In this document: in pieces, positions 12,438 through 20,826 of the stretch
Numbering within the stretch: position 1 is the stretch's first letter
How the letters are laid out: every line of letters begins with the position of its first letter
DNA from: Mycolicibacterium rhodesiae JS60
GTDB lineage: Bacteria; Actinomycetota; Actinomycetes; Mycobacteriales; Mycobacteriaceae
Direction of reading: 5' to 3'
NCBI GenBank assembly: GCA_000230935.2
Contig: AGIQ01000001.1
Coordinates: 124,001 to 188,000 of the forward strand
Length of the DNA: 64,000 bases
Made by a program: the position numbers and the translations under genes
Notes under the pieces: generated by a model
Database searches by the model: none
What the model saw: only the letters and a program-made list of their open reading frames with translations
Told to the model about the DNA's origin: nothing

Positions 12438-12640
12438 CGCCACGAATGAGGATCCTAGGCCGCGCGGTTTACAACGGGGCGCCGGACGTGGCCGGTGCTC
12501 CGGTGCGTTTGCCCGCCTGCGCCGACGCTGTCCCTGACGGAAGACCCGGCCGGCCGGCACACGCCGAGATCCATCGCGTTCGCGTCCGCGTGATATGGAA
12601 CCATTGCCGGGTCCTGCACCGTGTCGTTAGCGTGGCCGGC

Positions 12641-12790
12641 ATGCCGGAGTTGCGGGTGTTCATCGCCGAGACCGACGGCGCGGTGGCCGACGGGGTGACC
12701 CTGATTCCACTCGGTTCCGACGAACTGCGTCCCCGGGCGCACGACGCCCTGAGCCGCATCCAGGACCGATTGCGGATCCGGGCCGCCTGA
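12641..12790 (+). CDS. Small hypothetical protein (49 aa)
   Basis: A short frame starting MPELRVFIAETDG and ending with a probable helix (ALSRIQDRLRIRAA). I do not recognise it. It lies in the divergent gap upstream of the Pls-like operon. There is no strong ribosome binding site; an in-frame GTG at 12632 is an alternative start. If it is not a gene, 12438-12842 is a 405-bp intergenic region carrying the operon promoter, in which I see no clear repeat or hairpin. Confidence 0.35.
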   Translation: MPELRVFIAETDGAVADGVTLIPLGSDELRPRAHDALSRIQDRLRIRAA

Positions 12791-12842
12791 GCCGGCGCGC
12801 CTCCTACCCTGGACCGGGGTGCTCGACAAAGGAGGCGATTCG

Positions 12843-13214
12843 ATGATCGAAGTACTTGCCGACATGCCGGAAGGTGTCGCCGGCATCCGGGTATCGGGAC
12901 GGGTGAGCGGTGACGACCTCAAGGCCTTCAAGCCCACGATGGACGATCTGCTGAAGTCGGGCCAGGACATCAGGATCGTCGAGGTCATCACGTCCGATTA
13001 CGAAGGATTCGGCCCCGGTGGTCTGGTCGAGGATCTCAAACTCGGCCTGGGCACGCTGTTCACCCGCCACGCCGCCTTCAAGCGCGTTGCGGTCGTCAGT
13101 GACAAGGAGTGGGTGATCCACACCATGCATCTGGTGGGGTGGCTGGTGCCCGGCGATGTCGCGGTCTTCGGGCTCGATGAGCTCGACAAGGCCAAACAGT
13201 GGGCGGCCGGCTGA
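12843..13214 (+). CDS. SpoIIAA-like (STAS-related) domain protein
   Basis: A 123-aa soluble protein with the SpoIIAA-like fold (PF11964 type): MIEVLADMPEGVAGIRVSG, then the conserved SGDDLKAF and ASKRVAVVSD-like strand (FKRVAVVSDKEWV) and a final helix. Proteins of this family are small cytoplasmic domains of unknown role, sometimes with lipid- or stress-related functions. The start is supported by a strong Shine-Dalgarno sequence (AAAGGAGG, 12828-12835) seven bases before the ATG. It is 48 bp upstream of the GntR gene and may be independent of it. Confidence 0.75.
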   Translation: MIEVLADMPEGVAGIRVSGRVSGDDLKAFKPTMDDLLKSGQDIRIVEVITSDYEGFGPGGLVEDLKLGLGTLFTRHAAFKRVAVVSDKEWVIHTMHLVGWLVPGDVAVFGLDELDKAKQWAAG

Positions 13215-13262
13215 GTCGTCGACAGCAATACCGCCGAAACAAACTGCGCATACCGTGATCGG

Positions 13263-13985
13263 ATGCTGCGACGACGTTCGGCGCTGGTCGACCGGCTGGT
13301 GGTCGACCAGCCGGGCCTGCCGCAGCAGGCCATCCTCGACGAGCTTCGCCGGGTGATCCTCGACGGCGCGTCCCTGCCGGGCACGCCGATCCCGTTGGCC
13401 GAGGTGGCGGATCTGTTCGGCGTCAGCCAGATTCCGGTGCGCGAATCCCTCAAGACGCTGATCGGAGAGGGGCTGGTCACACACCGGTCGAACTCGGGTT
13501 ACACCGTCGCTCAGCTCACTGTCCAGGAACTGCGCGAAATGTACATCGTGCGTGAGACTCTGGAGGCGGCGTCACTGGCCTCTGCGGTGGCCAAGGCCAC
13601 CGACGAAGACCGGGCGGCCATCGTGACGGCGAACGGCCTTCTGCAACAGGCGATCGACAATGACGACCCGGTCACGTATCACCGCCAGAGTCGGCACTTC
13701 CATCTCGCACTGACTCGCCCGTCACGGATGTTCCGTCTACTGCACATGCTCGAATCAGCCTGGAACATAACCGAACCCGTGCAATCGATGGTGCATGTCT
13801 CGCCGTCGGACCGAGCCGCGCTGCACGCCGATCATCGCCAGATGGTCGACGCGTTCCTCGCCGGCGATGTCGAACAACTGCTCACGGTCGCCGAGCTGCA
13901 TGCCCAGCGCCTCAACGCGGTGATCGCCACGTTGCCCACCGACACCGGACTGCTGGCCTGGCCTGATATATCTTCGCCGCAATAG
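13263..13985 (+). CDS. GntR-family (FadR/FCD type) regulator, probably of allantoin genes
   Basis: A 240-aa repressor-type protein. The N-terminal winged helix is seen as ILDELRRVILDG then PLAEVADLFGVSQIPVRESLKTLIGEGLV (split here between recognition helix and wing), followed by an all-helical FCD ligand domain beginning ELREMYIVRETLEAAS, with the metal-ligand type residues in YHRQSRHFHLAL and HADHRQMVDAF. The next gene is the NCS1 permease, 53 bp downstream, so it most likely controls the purine-catabolic genes around it. I found no clear palindrome in the short gaps beside it. Confidence 0.87.
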   Translation: MLRRRSALVDRLVVDQPGLPQQAILDELRRVILDGASLPGTPIPLAEVADLFGVSQIPVRESLKTLIGEGLVTHRSNSGYTVAQLTVQELREMYIVRETLEAASLASAVAKATDEDRAAIVTANGLLQQAIDNDDPVTYHRQSRHFHLALTRPSRMFRLLHMLESAWNITEPVQSMVHVSPSDRAALHADHRQMVDAFLAGDVEQLLTVAELHAQRLNAVIATLPTDTGLLAWPDISSPQ

Positions 13986-14038
13986 CCGGGTAGTCCGGGG
14001 GAAATATGGGAGAAATGCGCCGTCGATAGCGTCCCGCC

Positions 14039-15589
14039 ATGACCGACATCGACACCTCCCAGAGTGCGAAAGACCTGCCTGCCGGCGCCGTGATCGGCGC
14101 GAACGACCTCGTCGAAGCCGCCGGTCATCCGGTCGGCGGCGGCTTGATCAAGCCCGGGTACGACCCGCGCCTGACGAATGAAGACCTGGCTCCGCTGCGC
14201 AAGCAGAGCTGGACTTCCTACAACATCTTTGCCTTCTGGATGTCGGACGTCCACAGCGTCGGCGGCTACGTCACGGCGGGTAGCCTTTTCGCGCTGGGCC
14301 TCGCGAGCTGGCAGGTACTGGTCGCGCTGCTGATCGGCATCGTGATCGTCAATGTCTTCTGCAATCTGGTGGCCAAACCCAGCCAGGCGACCGGTGTGCC
14401 GTATCCGGTGATCTGTCGCAGTGTCTTCGGTGTACTCGGTGCCAACATTCCCGCCATCATCCGAGGCCTGATCGCCGTGGCGTGGTACGGCATCCAGACC
14501 TACTTGGCGTCGGCTGCGTTGGATGTGGTTCTGCTCAAGCTGTTTCCGGGCCTCGCGCCGTACGCCGACGTGAACGAGAACGGACTCCTCGGACTGCCGC
14601 TCCTCGGCTGGGGCAGTTTCTTGCTGCTGTGGGTGTTGCAGGCGTGCGTCTTCTGGCGCGGTATGGAGTCGATCCGCAAGTTCATCGACTTCTGCGGTCC
14701 CGCGGTCTACGTGGTGATGTTCCTGCTGTGCGGCTACCTCATCTACAAGGCCGGCTGGGGCGCCATCGATCTCAACCTCGGCGACGTCAAATACACCGGC
14801 TTCGACTCGGTTCCGGTGATGCTCGGCGCGATCGCCCTGGTGGTGTCGTACTTCTCCGGCCCGATGCTGAACTTCGGCGACTTCGCCCGCTACGGCAAGT
14901 CGTTCGATGCGGTCAAGCGCGGCAACTTCCTCGGCCTGCCGGTGAACTTCCTGGTGTTCTCGATCCTCGTGGTCGTCACCGCGTCACTGACTGTTCCGGT
15001 GTTCGGCGAGCTGATCACCGACCCGGTGGCCACCGTGGCGAAGATCGACTCGACGTTCGCGATTGTCCTCGGCGCGTTGACATTCACCATCGCCACGATC
15101 GGCATCAACATTGTCGCGAACTTCATCTCGCCCGCGTTCGACTTTTCCAACGTCAGCCCGCAGCGGATCAGCTGGCGTGCCGGCGGCATGATCGCCGCGG
15201 TCGGCTCGGTGCTGATCACGCCGTGGAACCTGTACAACAACCCGGAGGTCATCCACTACACGCTGGAGGTCCTCGGTGCGTTCATCGGCCCGCTGTTCGG
15301 CGTGCTGATCGGCCACTACTACCTGATCCACAAGCAGAAGGTGGTGGTCGACGACCTGTTCACCCTGGCCGAGGACGGAACCTACTGGTACAAAAAGGGT
15401 TACAACCTCGCGGCCGTCATCGCCACCGCGGTCGCGGCGGTCGTCGCGGTGGTCCCCGTGCTGGCCGGTGGTGTTCCGGGCATGCACACCGCCGCGCAGT
15501 ACAGCTGGTTCATCGGCTGCGGGCTGGGCTTGGCCATCTACTACGTGCTCGCGACGCGGAGCAAGCTGGCCGTCGCTCCGCTGCCGTGA
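14039..15589 (+). CDS. NCS1 family allantoin/hydantoin permease
   Basis: A 516-aa transporter with about twelve membrane helices of the nucleobase:cation symporter-1 family. Typical segments are the N-terminal WTSYNIFAFWMSDVHSVGGY, the ATGVPYPVICRSVFGVLGANIPAI loop (helix 2-3) and FDFSNVSPQRISWRAGG near helix 10. This branch contains PucI (allantoin) and Mhp1 (hydantoin). The surrounding allantoinase and allantoicase genes argue for allantoin as substrate. The next gene overlaps by four bases (GTGA). Confidence 0.9.
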   Translation: MTDIDTSQSAKDLPAGAVIGANDLVEAAGHPVGGGLIKPGYDPRLTNEDLAPLRKQSWTSYNIFAFWMSDVHSVGGYVTAGSLFALGLASWQVLVALLIGIVIVNVFCNLVAKPSQATGVPYPVICRSVFGVLGANIPAIIRGLIAVAWYGIQTYLASAALDVVLLKLFPGLAPYADVNENGLLGLPLLGWGSFLLLWVLQACVFWRGMESIRKFIDFCGPAVYVVMFLLCGYLIYKAGWGAIDLNLGDVKYTGFDSVPVMLGAIALVVSYFSGPMLNFGDFARYGKSFDAVKRGNFLGLPVNFLVFSILVVVTASLTVPVFGELITDPVATVAKIDSTFAIVLGALTFTIATIGINIVANFISPAFDFSNVSPQRISWRAGGMIAAVGSVLITPWNLYNNPEVIHYTLEVLGAFIGPLFGVLIGHYYLIHKQKVVVDDLFTLAEDGTYWYKKGYNLAAVIATAVAAVVAVVPVLAGGVPGMHTAAQYSWFIGCGLGLAIYYVLATRSKLAVAPLP

Positions 15590-16314
15590 CGCGGATCTGG
15601 GTGATCAATCCCAACACCACCCGAACCATGACCGACACGATCGCGAAATGCGCTGCGGCGGTAGTTGCGTCCGAGGTGACGGTCACCGGCATCACCTCGG
15701 AGATCGGGCCGGAGTCGATCGAGAGCCACTACGACGAAGCGCTGTCGGTGCCGGGTGTGTTGCAGGCGGTCCAGCGAGGTGAGCGAGAAGGTGTCGACGG
15801 CTATGTGATCGCCTGCTTCGGTGATCCCGGCCTCGATGCCGCTCGAGAGGTCGCGGCTGGACCGGTCATCGGCATCGCCGAGGCGGCCATGCACGCCGCC
15901 AGTCACCTCGGCACCGGCTTCAGCATCGTCACCACGCTGGCGCGAACCATCGGGCAAGCGGCACACCTCGCGGAACGCTATGGCATGCAACGGTTCTGCC
16001 GGGGCATCCACGCCTGTGAGGTACCGGTGCTCGACCTGGACACCGACCCGAACGCGCGCAAGATCATCACCGAGGCGTGCCGCGCGGCGGTCGAGGTCGA
16101 CGGGTCCGATGCGGTGGTGCTGGGCTGCGCCGGGATGGCCGACATGTGCAAGGACATCTCGGCCGAACTGGGGGTGCCTGTCGTGGACGGGGTGACTGCC
16201 GCGACCCTGACGGTCCAGTCACTGGTCACCATGGGTTTGCGGACTTCGAAACGAGGGGAGTACGCAACGCCGCCGGCCAAGATCTACTCGACGGGATCTC
16301 CCGCCGCGGGGTGA
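15586..16314 (+). CDS. Asp/Glu/hydantoin racemase family, probable allantoin racemase
   Basis: A 242-aa cofactor-independent racemase. It starts MTRIWVINPNTT from the GTG at 15586, overlapping the permease stop. The two catalytic cysteines are in IACFGDPG and LGCAGM, as expected for the HyuE/HpxA group. HpxA-type enzymes convert (R)- to (S)-allantoin. Genome context (permease before it; allantoinase and allantoicase converging on it) makes this more likely than hydantoin racemisation. Its 3' end overlaps the 3' end of puuE by 31 bp on the opposite strand. Confidence 0.85.
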   Translation: MTRIWVINPNTTRTMTDTIAKCAAAVVASEVTVTGITSEIGPESIESHYDEALSVPGVLQAVQRGEREGVDGYVIACFGDPGLDAAREVAAGPVIGIAEAAMHAASHLGTGFSIVTTLARTIGQAAHLAERYGMQRFCRGIHACEVPVLDLDTDPNARKIITEACRAAVEVDGSDAVVLGCAGMADMCKDISAELGVPVVDGVTAATLTVQSLVTMGLRTSKRGEYATPPAKIYSTGSPAAG

Positions 16315-17201
16315 ACCCTGCGCCAGTGCTCGGCGATCTCGATTCGCCTGGTGAACCAGACCCCGTCATGGGACTGGACGTGGTCACAGAACCGTTCCAG
16401 CGCCGCCGTGCGCGCCGGACGGCCGACCACCCGGCAGTGCAGACCGATCGAGAGCATCTTCGGGGTGCCCGCGCGGCCCTCCGCATAGAGCACGTCGAAC
16501 GCATCGCGCAGGTGGGCGAAGAACTCGTCACCGTTGGAAAACCCTGCCGGAGAAGTGAATCGCATATCGTTGGTGTCCAGGGCATAGGGCACGACGAGAT
16601 GGTTCCGGTCGTGCACCCGCACCCAGTACGGCAGGTCGTCGGCGTAGGAGTCGGAGTCATAGACGAAGCCGCCGTGTTCGACGACGAGTTCGCGGGTGTG
16701 TGGTGAGTCGCGGCCGGTGTACCAGCCGAGCGGCGCGGCCCCGCTGAGTTCTCGCAGGATCTGCACCGCCTCGGCCATGTGTGCGCGCTCGGTGTCCCGG
16801 TCGATGTTCTGGTAGGACTTCCACCGCAGGCCATGGCAGGCTATTTCGTGGCCGAGTTCACCGAATGCGGCCACCGCCTCTGGATTTCGCTGCATCGCCA
16901 GGGCGACGGCGAAGATGGTCAGCGGAATGCCCCGCCGTTCGAACACCCGAAGCACGCGCCACAGTCCGGCACGCGAACCATATTCGTAGAGCGACTCCAT
17001 GCTCATGTGTCGGTCGGGGAAGGCCTCCGCAGGCGTCATCTCGGACAGAAACGTCTCCGAGGCCGGGTCCCCGTCGAGGACGGAATTCTCGGCGCCCTCT
17101 TCGTAATTCAGCACGAACTGCACCGCGATGGCCGCATCGCCCGGCCAGTGCGGGTGCGGCGGCGTGCGGCCGTAGCCGACCATGTCTCTCGGATAGTTCA
17201 T
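16284..17201 (-). CDS. puuE: Allantoinase PuuE (polysaccharide-deacetylase-like)
   Basis: A 305-aa metal-independent-type allantoinase with the NodB fold: YPRDMVGYG at the start, QFVLNYEEGAEN, SMESLYEYGSRAGLWR, then EIACHGLRW and SNGDEFFAHL. These are hallmarks of PuuE, which hydrolyses (S)-allantoin to allantoate. The gene is six bases after the allantoicase gene on the same strand, so the two probably form one transcript. It ends inside the convergent racemase gene. Confidence 0.92.
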   Translation of the reverse strand: MNYPRDMVGYGRTPPHPHWPGDAAIAVQFVLNYEEGAENSVLDGDPASETFLSEMTPAEAFPDRHMSMESLYEYGSRAGLWRVLRVFERRGIPLTIFAVALAMQRNPEAVAAFGELGHEIACHGLRWKSYQNIDRDTERAHMAEAVQILRELSGAAPLGWYTGRDSPHTRELVVEHGGFVYDSDSYADDLPYWVRVHDRNHLVVPYALDTNDMRFTSPAGFSNGDEFFAHLRDAFDVLYAEGRAGTPKMLSIGLHCRVVGRPARTAALERFCDHVQSHDGVWFTRRIEIAEHWRRVHPAAGDPVE

Positions 17202-17207
17202 CTCATG

Positions 17208-18245
17208 TCAGGCGCTGGCCGCCCACCTCTCCCGAACCCTGCGCAGCCCCTCGGCGGTCAGCCGGCCGAACAGCCGAAGCCGTGCCATGCCGCCGTCGGG
17301 ATAGATGTCGAGGCGGGCGTCGGTCACGGGTCGTTCGGCCGACAGCAAGAATCGGTGCCGGGTGTCGGGCTGCAGTGTGGTGGTTGCCAGCAGCTCGAAC
17401 CAGTCCCCGGCGTCGTCGCGGCCCATCAACCTGGCGGCGCCGGGGGCATTGCCGACGAAGTACGACGTGTCCAGCTCGACCGCGGTCAGCACACCCTGGC
17501 TGGCCAGCCGCACCTGTACCCAGTCGTTGCCCTCGTCGCGGCGGCGCGAGGTCTCCCACCCGTCGCCCATTGTGCGGGCCGTGCCCGGCAGCAGGAGATT
17601 GTTGGGGGAGGAGTAGAACATGTTGGAGCAGGCCGCAACTCGGGCACCGTTCTCCAGGGCACCCAGATCCAGCGGCATGCCGTCGGCCAGCCGCGGGTCG
17701 AGCATTCCCTCGCCGTGCACCCGCAGCCGGGCCACCCCACCGTCGGGGTAGATCGACAACCGCACATGAGTCCAGCGCTGGGAGGACTCGACTTTGAATG
17801 GGTTGCGGGTGTCCCCGTTGACGCCGGTGCGCTCGACGATCGTGGTCCAGTCGGTCTGGTGCGCAAGGTCTTCGGCCGATGGGTAGCCGTCGACGCAGGC
17901 CGCCTCGATCGAGATCTGCGGCGGGTAGTTGCCGGTGAACCACGCGGTGTCGACGACGACGCCGCGGACGATGGCCGGTGCTCCCAGCCGCACGATCGCG
18001 CGGTCGCAGTCGCCGGGGCCGGTACCGCGGCGCCGCCGGGTCTCCCAACCGTCGTAGATCTGACCCTTGTGTCCGAAGGTGGCCGGGCGGAACTCCGCCG
18101 ATTTCGGATTGATCAGGTTCTCCCGCTCGGCGAACAGGTCGTCGTTCGCCCACACGACCGCGCCACCGGCCGGCCGGGCGGCCAGATCGGGCAGAGACAG
18201 AAAGTGCGGCGACGGCTGCGTGGGGTCCTGCGGTGCGCCGATCAC
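17208..18245 (-). CDS. alc: Allantoicase
   Basis: A 345-aa enzyme that hydrolyses allantoate to ureidoglycolate and urea. It has two repeats of the allantoicase jelly-roll domain: GWETRRRRGTG with DWTTIVERTGVNGDTRNPF and RLSIYPDGGVARLRVHG in the first, and GWETSRRRDEGNDW with RLDIYPDGGMARLRLFG in the second. It starts at a GTG (18245). It leads the alc-puuE pair, transcribed toward the permease-racemase pair. No ureidoglycolate lyase, urease or uricase gene is in the window. Confidence 0.93.
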   Translation of the reverse strand: MIGAPQDPTQPSPHFLSLPDLAARPAGGAVVWANDDLFAERENLINPKSAEFRPATFGHKGQIYDGWETRRRRGTGPGDCDRAIVRLGAPAIVRGVVVDTAWFTGNYPPQISIEAACVDGYPSAEDLAHQTDWTTIVERTGVNGDTRNPFKVESSQRWTHVRLSIYPDGGVARLRVHGEGMLDPRLADGMPLDLGALENGARVAACSNMFYSSPNNLLLPGTARTMGDGWETSRRRDEGNDWVQVRLASQGVLTAVELDTSYFVGNAPGAARLMGRDDAGDWFELLATTTLQPDTRHRFLLSAERPVTDARLDIYPDGGMARLRLFGRLTAEGLRRVRERWAASA

Positions 18246-18288
18246 TTCACGAGCCTAAATGCGGACCTCCCTGGTCACCACCCGGCGC

Positions 18289-18897
18289 TCATGGCCCGCC
18301 GGCCAGCATCCCGTTGACGATGCCGTGCAGTGCCCTACGCACCTCGGCGCCCATGACCTCGGGGTCTGCGGCATTGGCGATCGTCATCGCCGCGGCGTCG
18401 AGTGCCCCGATCAGGATGTGCGCCAGCGGACGTACCGGTTGAGTTTCGAGTTCACCGGAATCCATCGCGGCCTGGAGTAGCTGTTCGGTCATGCCAAGGC
18501 TGTAACGCTCGGCGATATCGCGAAAACCATCCCAGCCCAACACATTCGGTGCGTCTAGCAGAATCAGCTGACGGATCTCCCGCTCGGCGCTGATGTCCAG
18601 CCAGCCGTCCACCGCCGCGTGGAGCGCCGCCGCGGGCGTCGCCGGTTGGCGGGCGCGGGTGGCCGCGGCGAGCCGGTTCATCACATCGGCCTCGACCGTC
18701 TCGACAACGTCGAGGAACAGGGCCGCCTTGTCGGCGTACTGGTGATACATCGCGCCGCGGGTGACGCCTGCGCGTTGGGCGATCTCCGGTGTCCCGACCT
18801 CGGCGTAGCCGCGTTCCCCCCAGAGTTCGCGCGCGGCCGTGCGCAGCGCGTCCTGAGTGGTGGCCGATCTCTGGGCCTGGGTACGTCTGGTCGCCAT
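18289..18897 (-). CDS. TetR-family transcriptional repressor
   Basis: A 202-aa regulator. The HTH covers about residues 10-55: ALRTAARELWGERGYAEV, then TPEIAQRAGVTRGAMYHQYADK. The C-terminal half is a helical ligand domain (VDGWLDISAEREIRQLILL). It diverges from the alpha/beta hydrolase at 18976 across 78 bp that contain a clear palindrome (18931-18951), so it probably represses both genes. The ligand is unknown. Confidence 0.9.
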   Translation of the reverse strand: MATRRTQAQRSATTQDALRTAARELWGERGYAEVGTPEIAQRAGVTRGAMYHQYADKAALFLDVVETVEADVMNRLAAATRARQPATPAAALHAAVDGWLDISAEREIRQLILLDAPNVLGWDGFRDIAERYSLGMTEQLLQAAMDSGELETQPVRPLAHILIGALDAAAMTIANAADPEVMGAEVRRALHGIVNGMLAGGP

Positions 18898-18930
18898 GTC
18901 TTGTATTTCCGTGCATCCTGTCGGTATCTT

Positions 18931-18951
18931 ACATGCAGACTGTCTGTTTGT
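18931..18951. promoter_or_regulatory. Candidate TetR operator
   Basis: The core CAGACTGTCTG (18936-18946) is a perfect inverted repeat around one central base. Outer trinucleotides ACA and TGT at the two ends are also symmetric, giving 16 of 20 paired positions matching over 21 bp. It lies between the divergent TetR and hydrolase genes, about 25 bp from the hydrolase start. Confidence 0.6.
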
Positions 18952-18975
18952 TTGTCACTATCGAGGGAGATTGTC

Positions 18976-19824
18976 ATGGACACCGTAGATCTCAGCGGCG
19001 GAACCATCCATTACGAAACGGCTGGACCGTCGACCGGCAGGCCCGTCGTGTTCGTCCACGGCTACGCGATGGGCGGCTCGCTGTGGCGGCCGCTGAGCAC
19101 CCGGCTGGCCCGACACGGGCTGCGGTGCATCATCCCGACCTGGCCGCTCGGTGCGCACCAGCAGGCGATGCGCGACAGCGCCGACATGACGATGAGAGGC
19201 GTCGCGGCCATGGTCGCCGAGTTCCTCGGGAAGGCCGGCCTCGAGGATGTCGTGCTCGTCGGCAACGACACCGGCGGGGCCGTCTGCCAGGTGGTCGCCA
19301 CCGAGTTCCCGGATCGCGTCGGGGCGCTGGTCCTCACCAGTTGCGATGCGTTCGAACACTTTCCGCCGCCGATCCTGGCGCCGTTCATCGCCGCGGCCAA
19401 GGTGCCGGTGCTGTGGCGGATCGCGGTGCAGGGCATGCGTTCTCGGGCGGTGCGCCGTCGCGCGTACGGCGCGTTGGCGCACACCAACCTCGACGCGCTG
19501 ACGGCCGAATGGACCCGCAAAGCGGTCCGCGACCGCGCGATCACCGAGAACCTGCGCCGCTTCACCGGATCGCTGAGCAGGCAGACCACTCTCGATGCCG
19601 CCGCGCGGCTGCCCGAGTTCACCAAGCCGGCGCTCATCGCATGGTCGGCCGATGACGCGTTCTTCCCGCAGTCCGACGCGCAGCGGCTTGCCGATGCCCT
19701 GCCGCACTCGCGGCTGGAGTACATCGCCGGAGCGCGCACGTTCTCGATGCTCGATCAACCCGACGTACTGGCCACGCTCATCGCCGAGTTCGCCACCGCC
19801 ACAAACACGGCCGATCGCTGCTAG
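18976..19824 (+). CDS. Alpha/beta hydrolase, haloalkane-dehalogenase-like, atypical triad
   Basis: A 282-aa alpha/beta-fold protein: FVHGYAMGGSLW (oxyanion loop), nucleophile elbow GNDTGG with Asp98, the pattern of haloalkane dehalogenases and epoxide hydrolases rather than serine hydrolases, and the acid-strand motif AWSADDAFFP. The usual catalytic His would fall in GARTFSMLDQP, where Arg254-Thr255 stand instead of Gly-His. The reaction is therefore uncertain. A GAGGGAGA ribosome site precedes the ATG at 18976. It is likely under control of the divergent TetR. Confidence 0.83.
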   Translation: MDTVDLSGGTIHYETAGPSTGRPVVFVHGYAMGGSLWRPLSTRLARHGLRCIIPTWPLGAHQQAMRDSADMTMRGVAAMVAEFLGKAGLEDVVLVGNDTGGAVCQVVATEFPDRVGALVLTSCDAFEHFPPPILAPFIAAAKVPVLWRIAVQGMRSRAVRRRAYGALAHTNLDALTAEWTRKAVRDRAITENLRRFTGSLSRQTTLDAAARLPEFTKPALIAWSADDAFFPQSDAQRLADALPHSRLEYIAGARTFSMLDQPDVLATLIAEFATATNTADRC

Positions 19825-20783
19825 ATCATGCGCAGCCGGCGGATCCGGTCGGCGACCACCCGCGCCGAGACCGCCGCCGTCGGCGCCAGTGCTTCAAAGG
19901 CGTGCGGACAGCCGGGGTGCACATGCAGCTCGGTCGGGACGCCCGCGGCCGAAAGCCTTGCCGCATAGGCGATGTCTTCGTGGCGGAAGATATCCAGATC
20001 GCCGACGTCGATGTAGGTCGGCGGCAGTCCGGCCAGGTTCTGCGCGCGGGCCGGAGCGGCGTAGATCGACACCCCGTCAACCCCGGCGCGATCACCGAGC
20101 AGCGCGCCCCAACCGGTGATGTTGTCCTCGTAGTTCCACGTCAGCAACTCCGGTGCCAGCTGCGGATCTTCGACGGTGGTGCGGTCGTCGAGCATCGGGT
20201 AGATCAGCAGTTGAGCAGCCAGCGCCGGTCCGCCGCGATCGCGGGCCAGCAGGCTCACACCCGCGGCCAGTCCACCGCCGGCACTGTCACCGGCCACCGC
20301 CAGTCGGGCCGGGTCGACGCCCAGAGTGGCCAGGTTCTCGGCCAGCCAACACAGCGCTGCATAGCAGTCCTCGACCGGGGTGGGGTCTGGATGTTCCGGC
20401 GCCACACGGTAATCCACCATCAGCATGGGCGTGCCGGTGGCGGCGACGTAGGTGCGCAGCACCGCGTCGTAGGCCGGCCGGGTCTCGGCCAGGCTGTAGA
20501 TCATGCCGCCGCCGTGCAGGTAGAGCACGGCACCGCCGGAGGGTTCCGACGTCGGGGCGTACCAGGCGAGGTCGAGTTCGGTGCCGTCGGAGGCGGTGAC
20601 GCAATGGCGGGTCATGTCGACACCGCTGACCGGCCCCCGCAGCTGGCCCAGGGCTTGGAAAAACGGGATCGCACGTTCTCGGCGGGTGGTGACGTCTCCG
20701 ATCGCGGGTGGCTCGAGTTCAGCGGCCGCGGCCATCAGCGGTTCCATCAGGGCGAGGAGTTCGGGATCCATCGGCAGGGTCAC
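19821..20783 (-). CDS. Alpha/beta hydrolase of the HSL/lipase-like esterase family
   Basis: A roughly 320-aa carboxylesterase. The hormone-sensitive-lipase hallmarks are present: HGGG in LYLHGGGMIYS, the serine elbow GDSAGGG, the acid in DVGDLDIF and the histidine in GCPHAFE. Such enzymes hydrolyse short- to medium-chain esters. Start options on the minus strand are TTG at 20792, GTG at 20783 and ATG at 20771; I favour the GTG. It converges on the TetR-linked hydrolase with a four-base overlap of the ends. Confidence 0.88.
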   Translation of the reverse strand: MTLPMDPELLALMEPLMAAAAELEPPAIGDVTTRRERAIPFFQALGQLRGPVSGVDMTRHCVTASDGTELDLAWYAPTSEPSGGAVLYLHGGGMIYSLAETRPAYDAVLRTYVAATGTPMLMVDYRVAPEHPDPTPVEDCYAALCWLAENLATLGVDPARLAVAGDSAGGGLAAGVSLLARDRGGPALAAQLLIYPMLDDRTTVEDPQLAPELLTWNYEDNITGWGALLGDRAGVDGVSIYAAPARAQNLAGLPPTYIDVGDLDIFRHEDIAYAARLSAAGVPTELHVHPGCPHAFEALAPTAAVSARVVADRIRRLRMI

Positions 20784-20826
20784 GCCTGCCAACCCTAGGG
20801 GCTGGGGTCCGCCCCGACGTGCCGAA

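Noticed and set aside
9738..12449. A very long open frame (about 900 codons) on the strand opposite the Pls-like synthetase
   Set aside because: It is a by-product of high GC and the codon pattern of the real gene: rich in Arg, Gly, His and Gln, with no recognisable domain.
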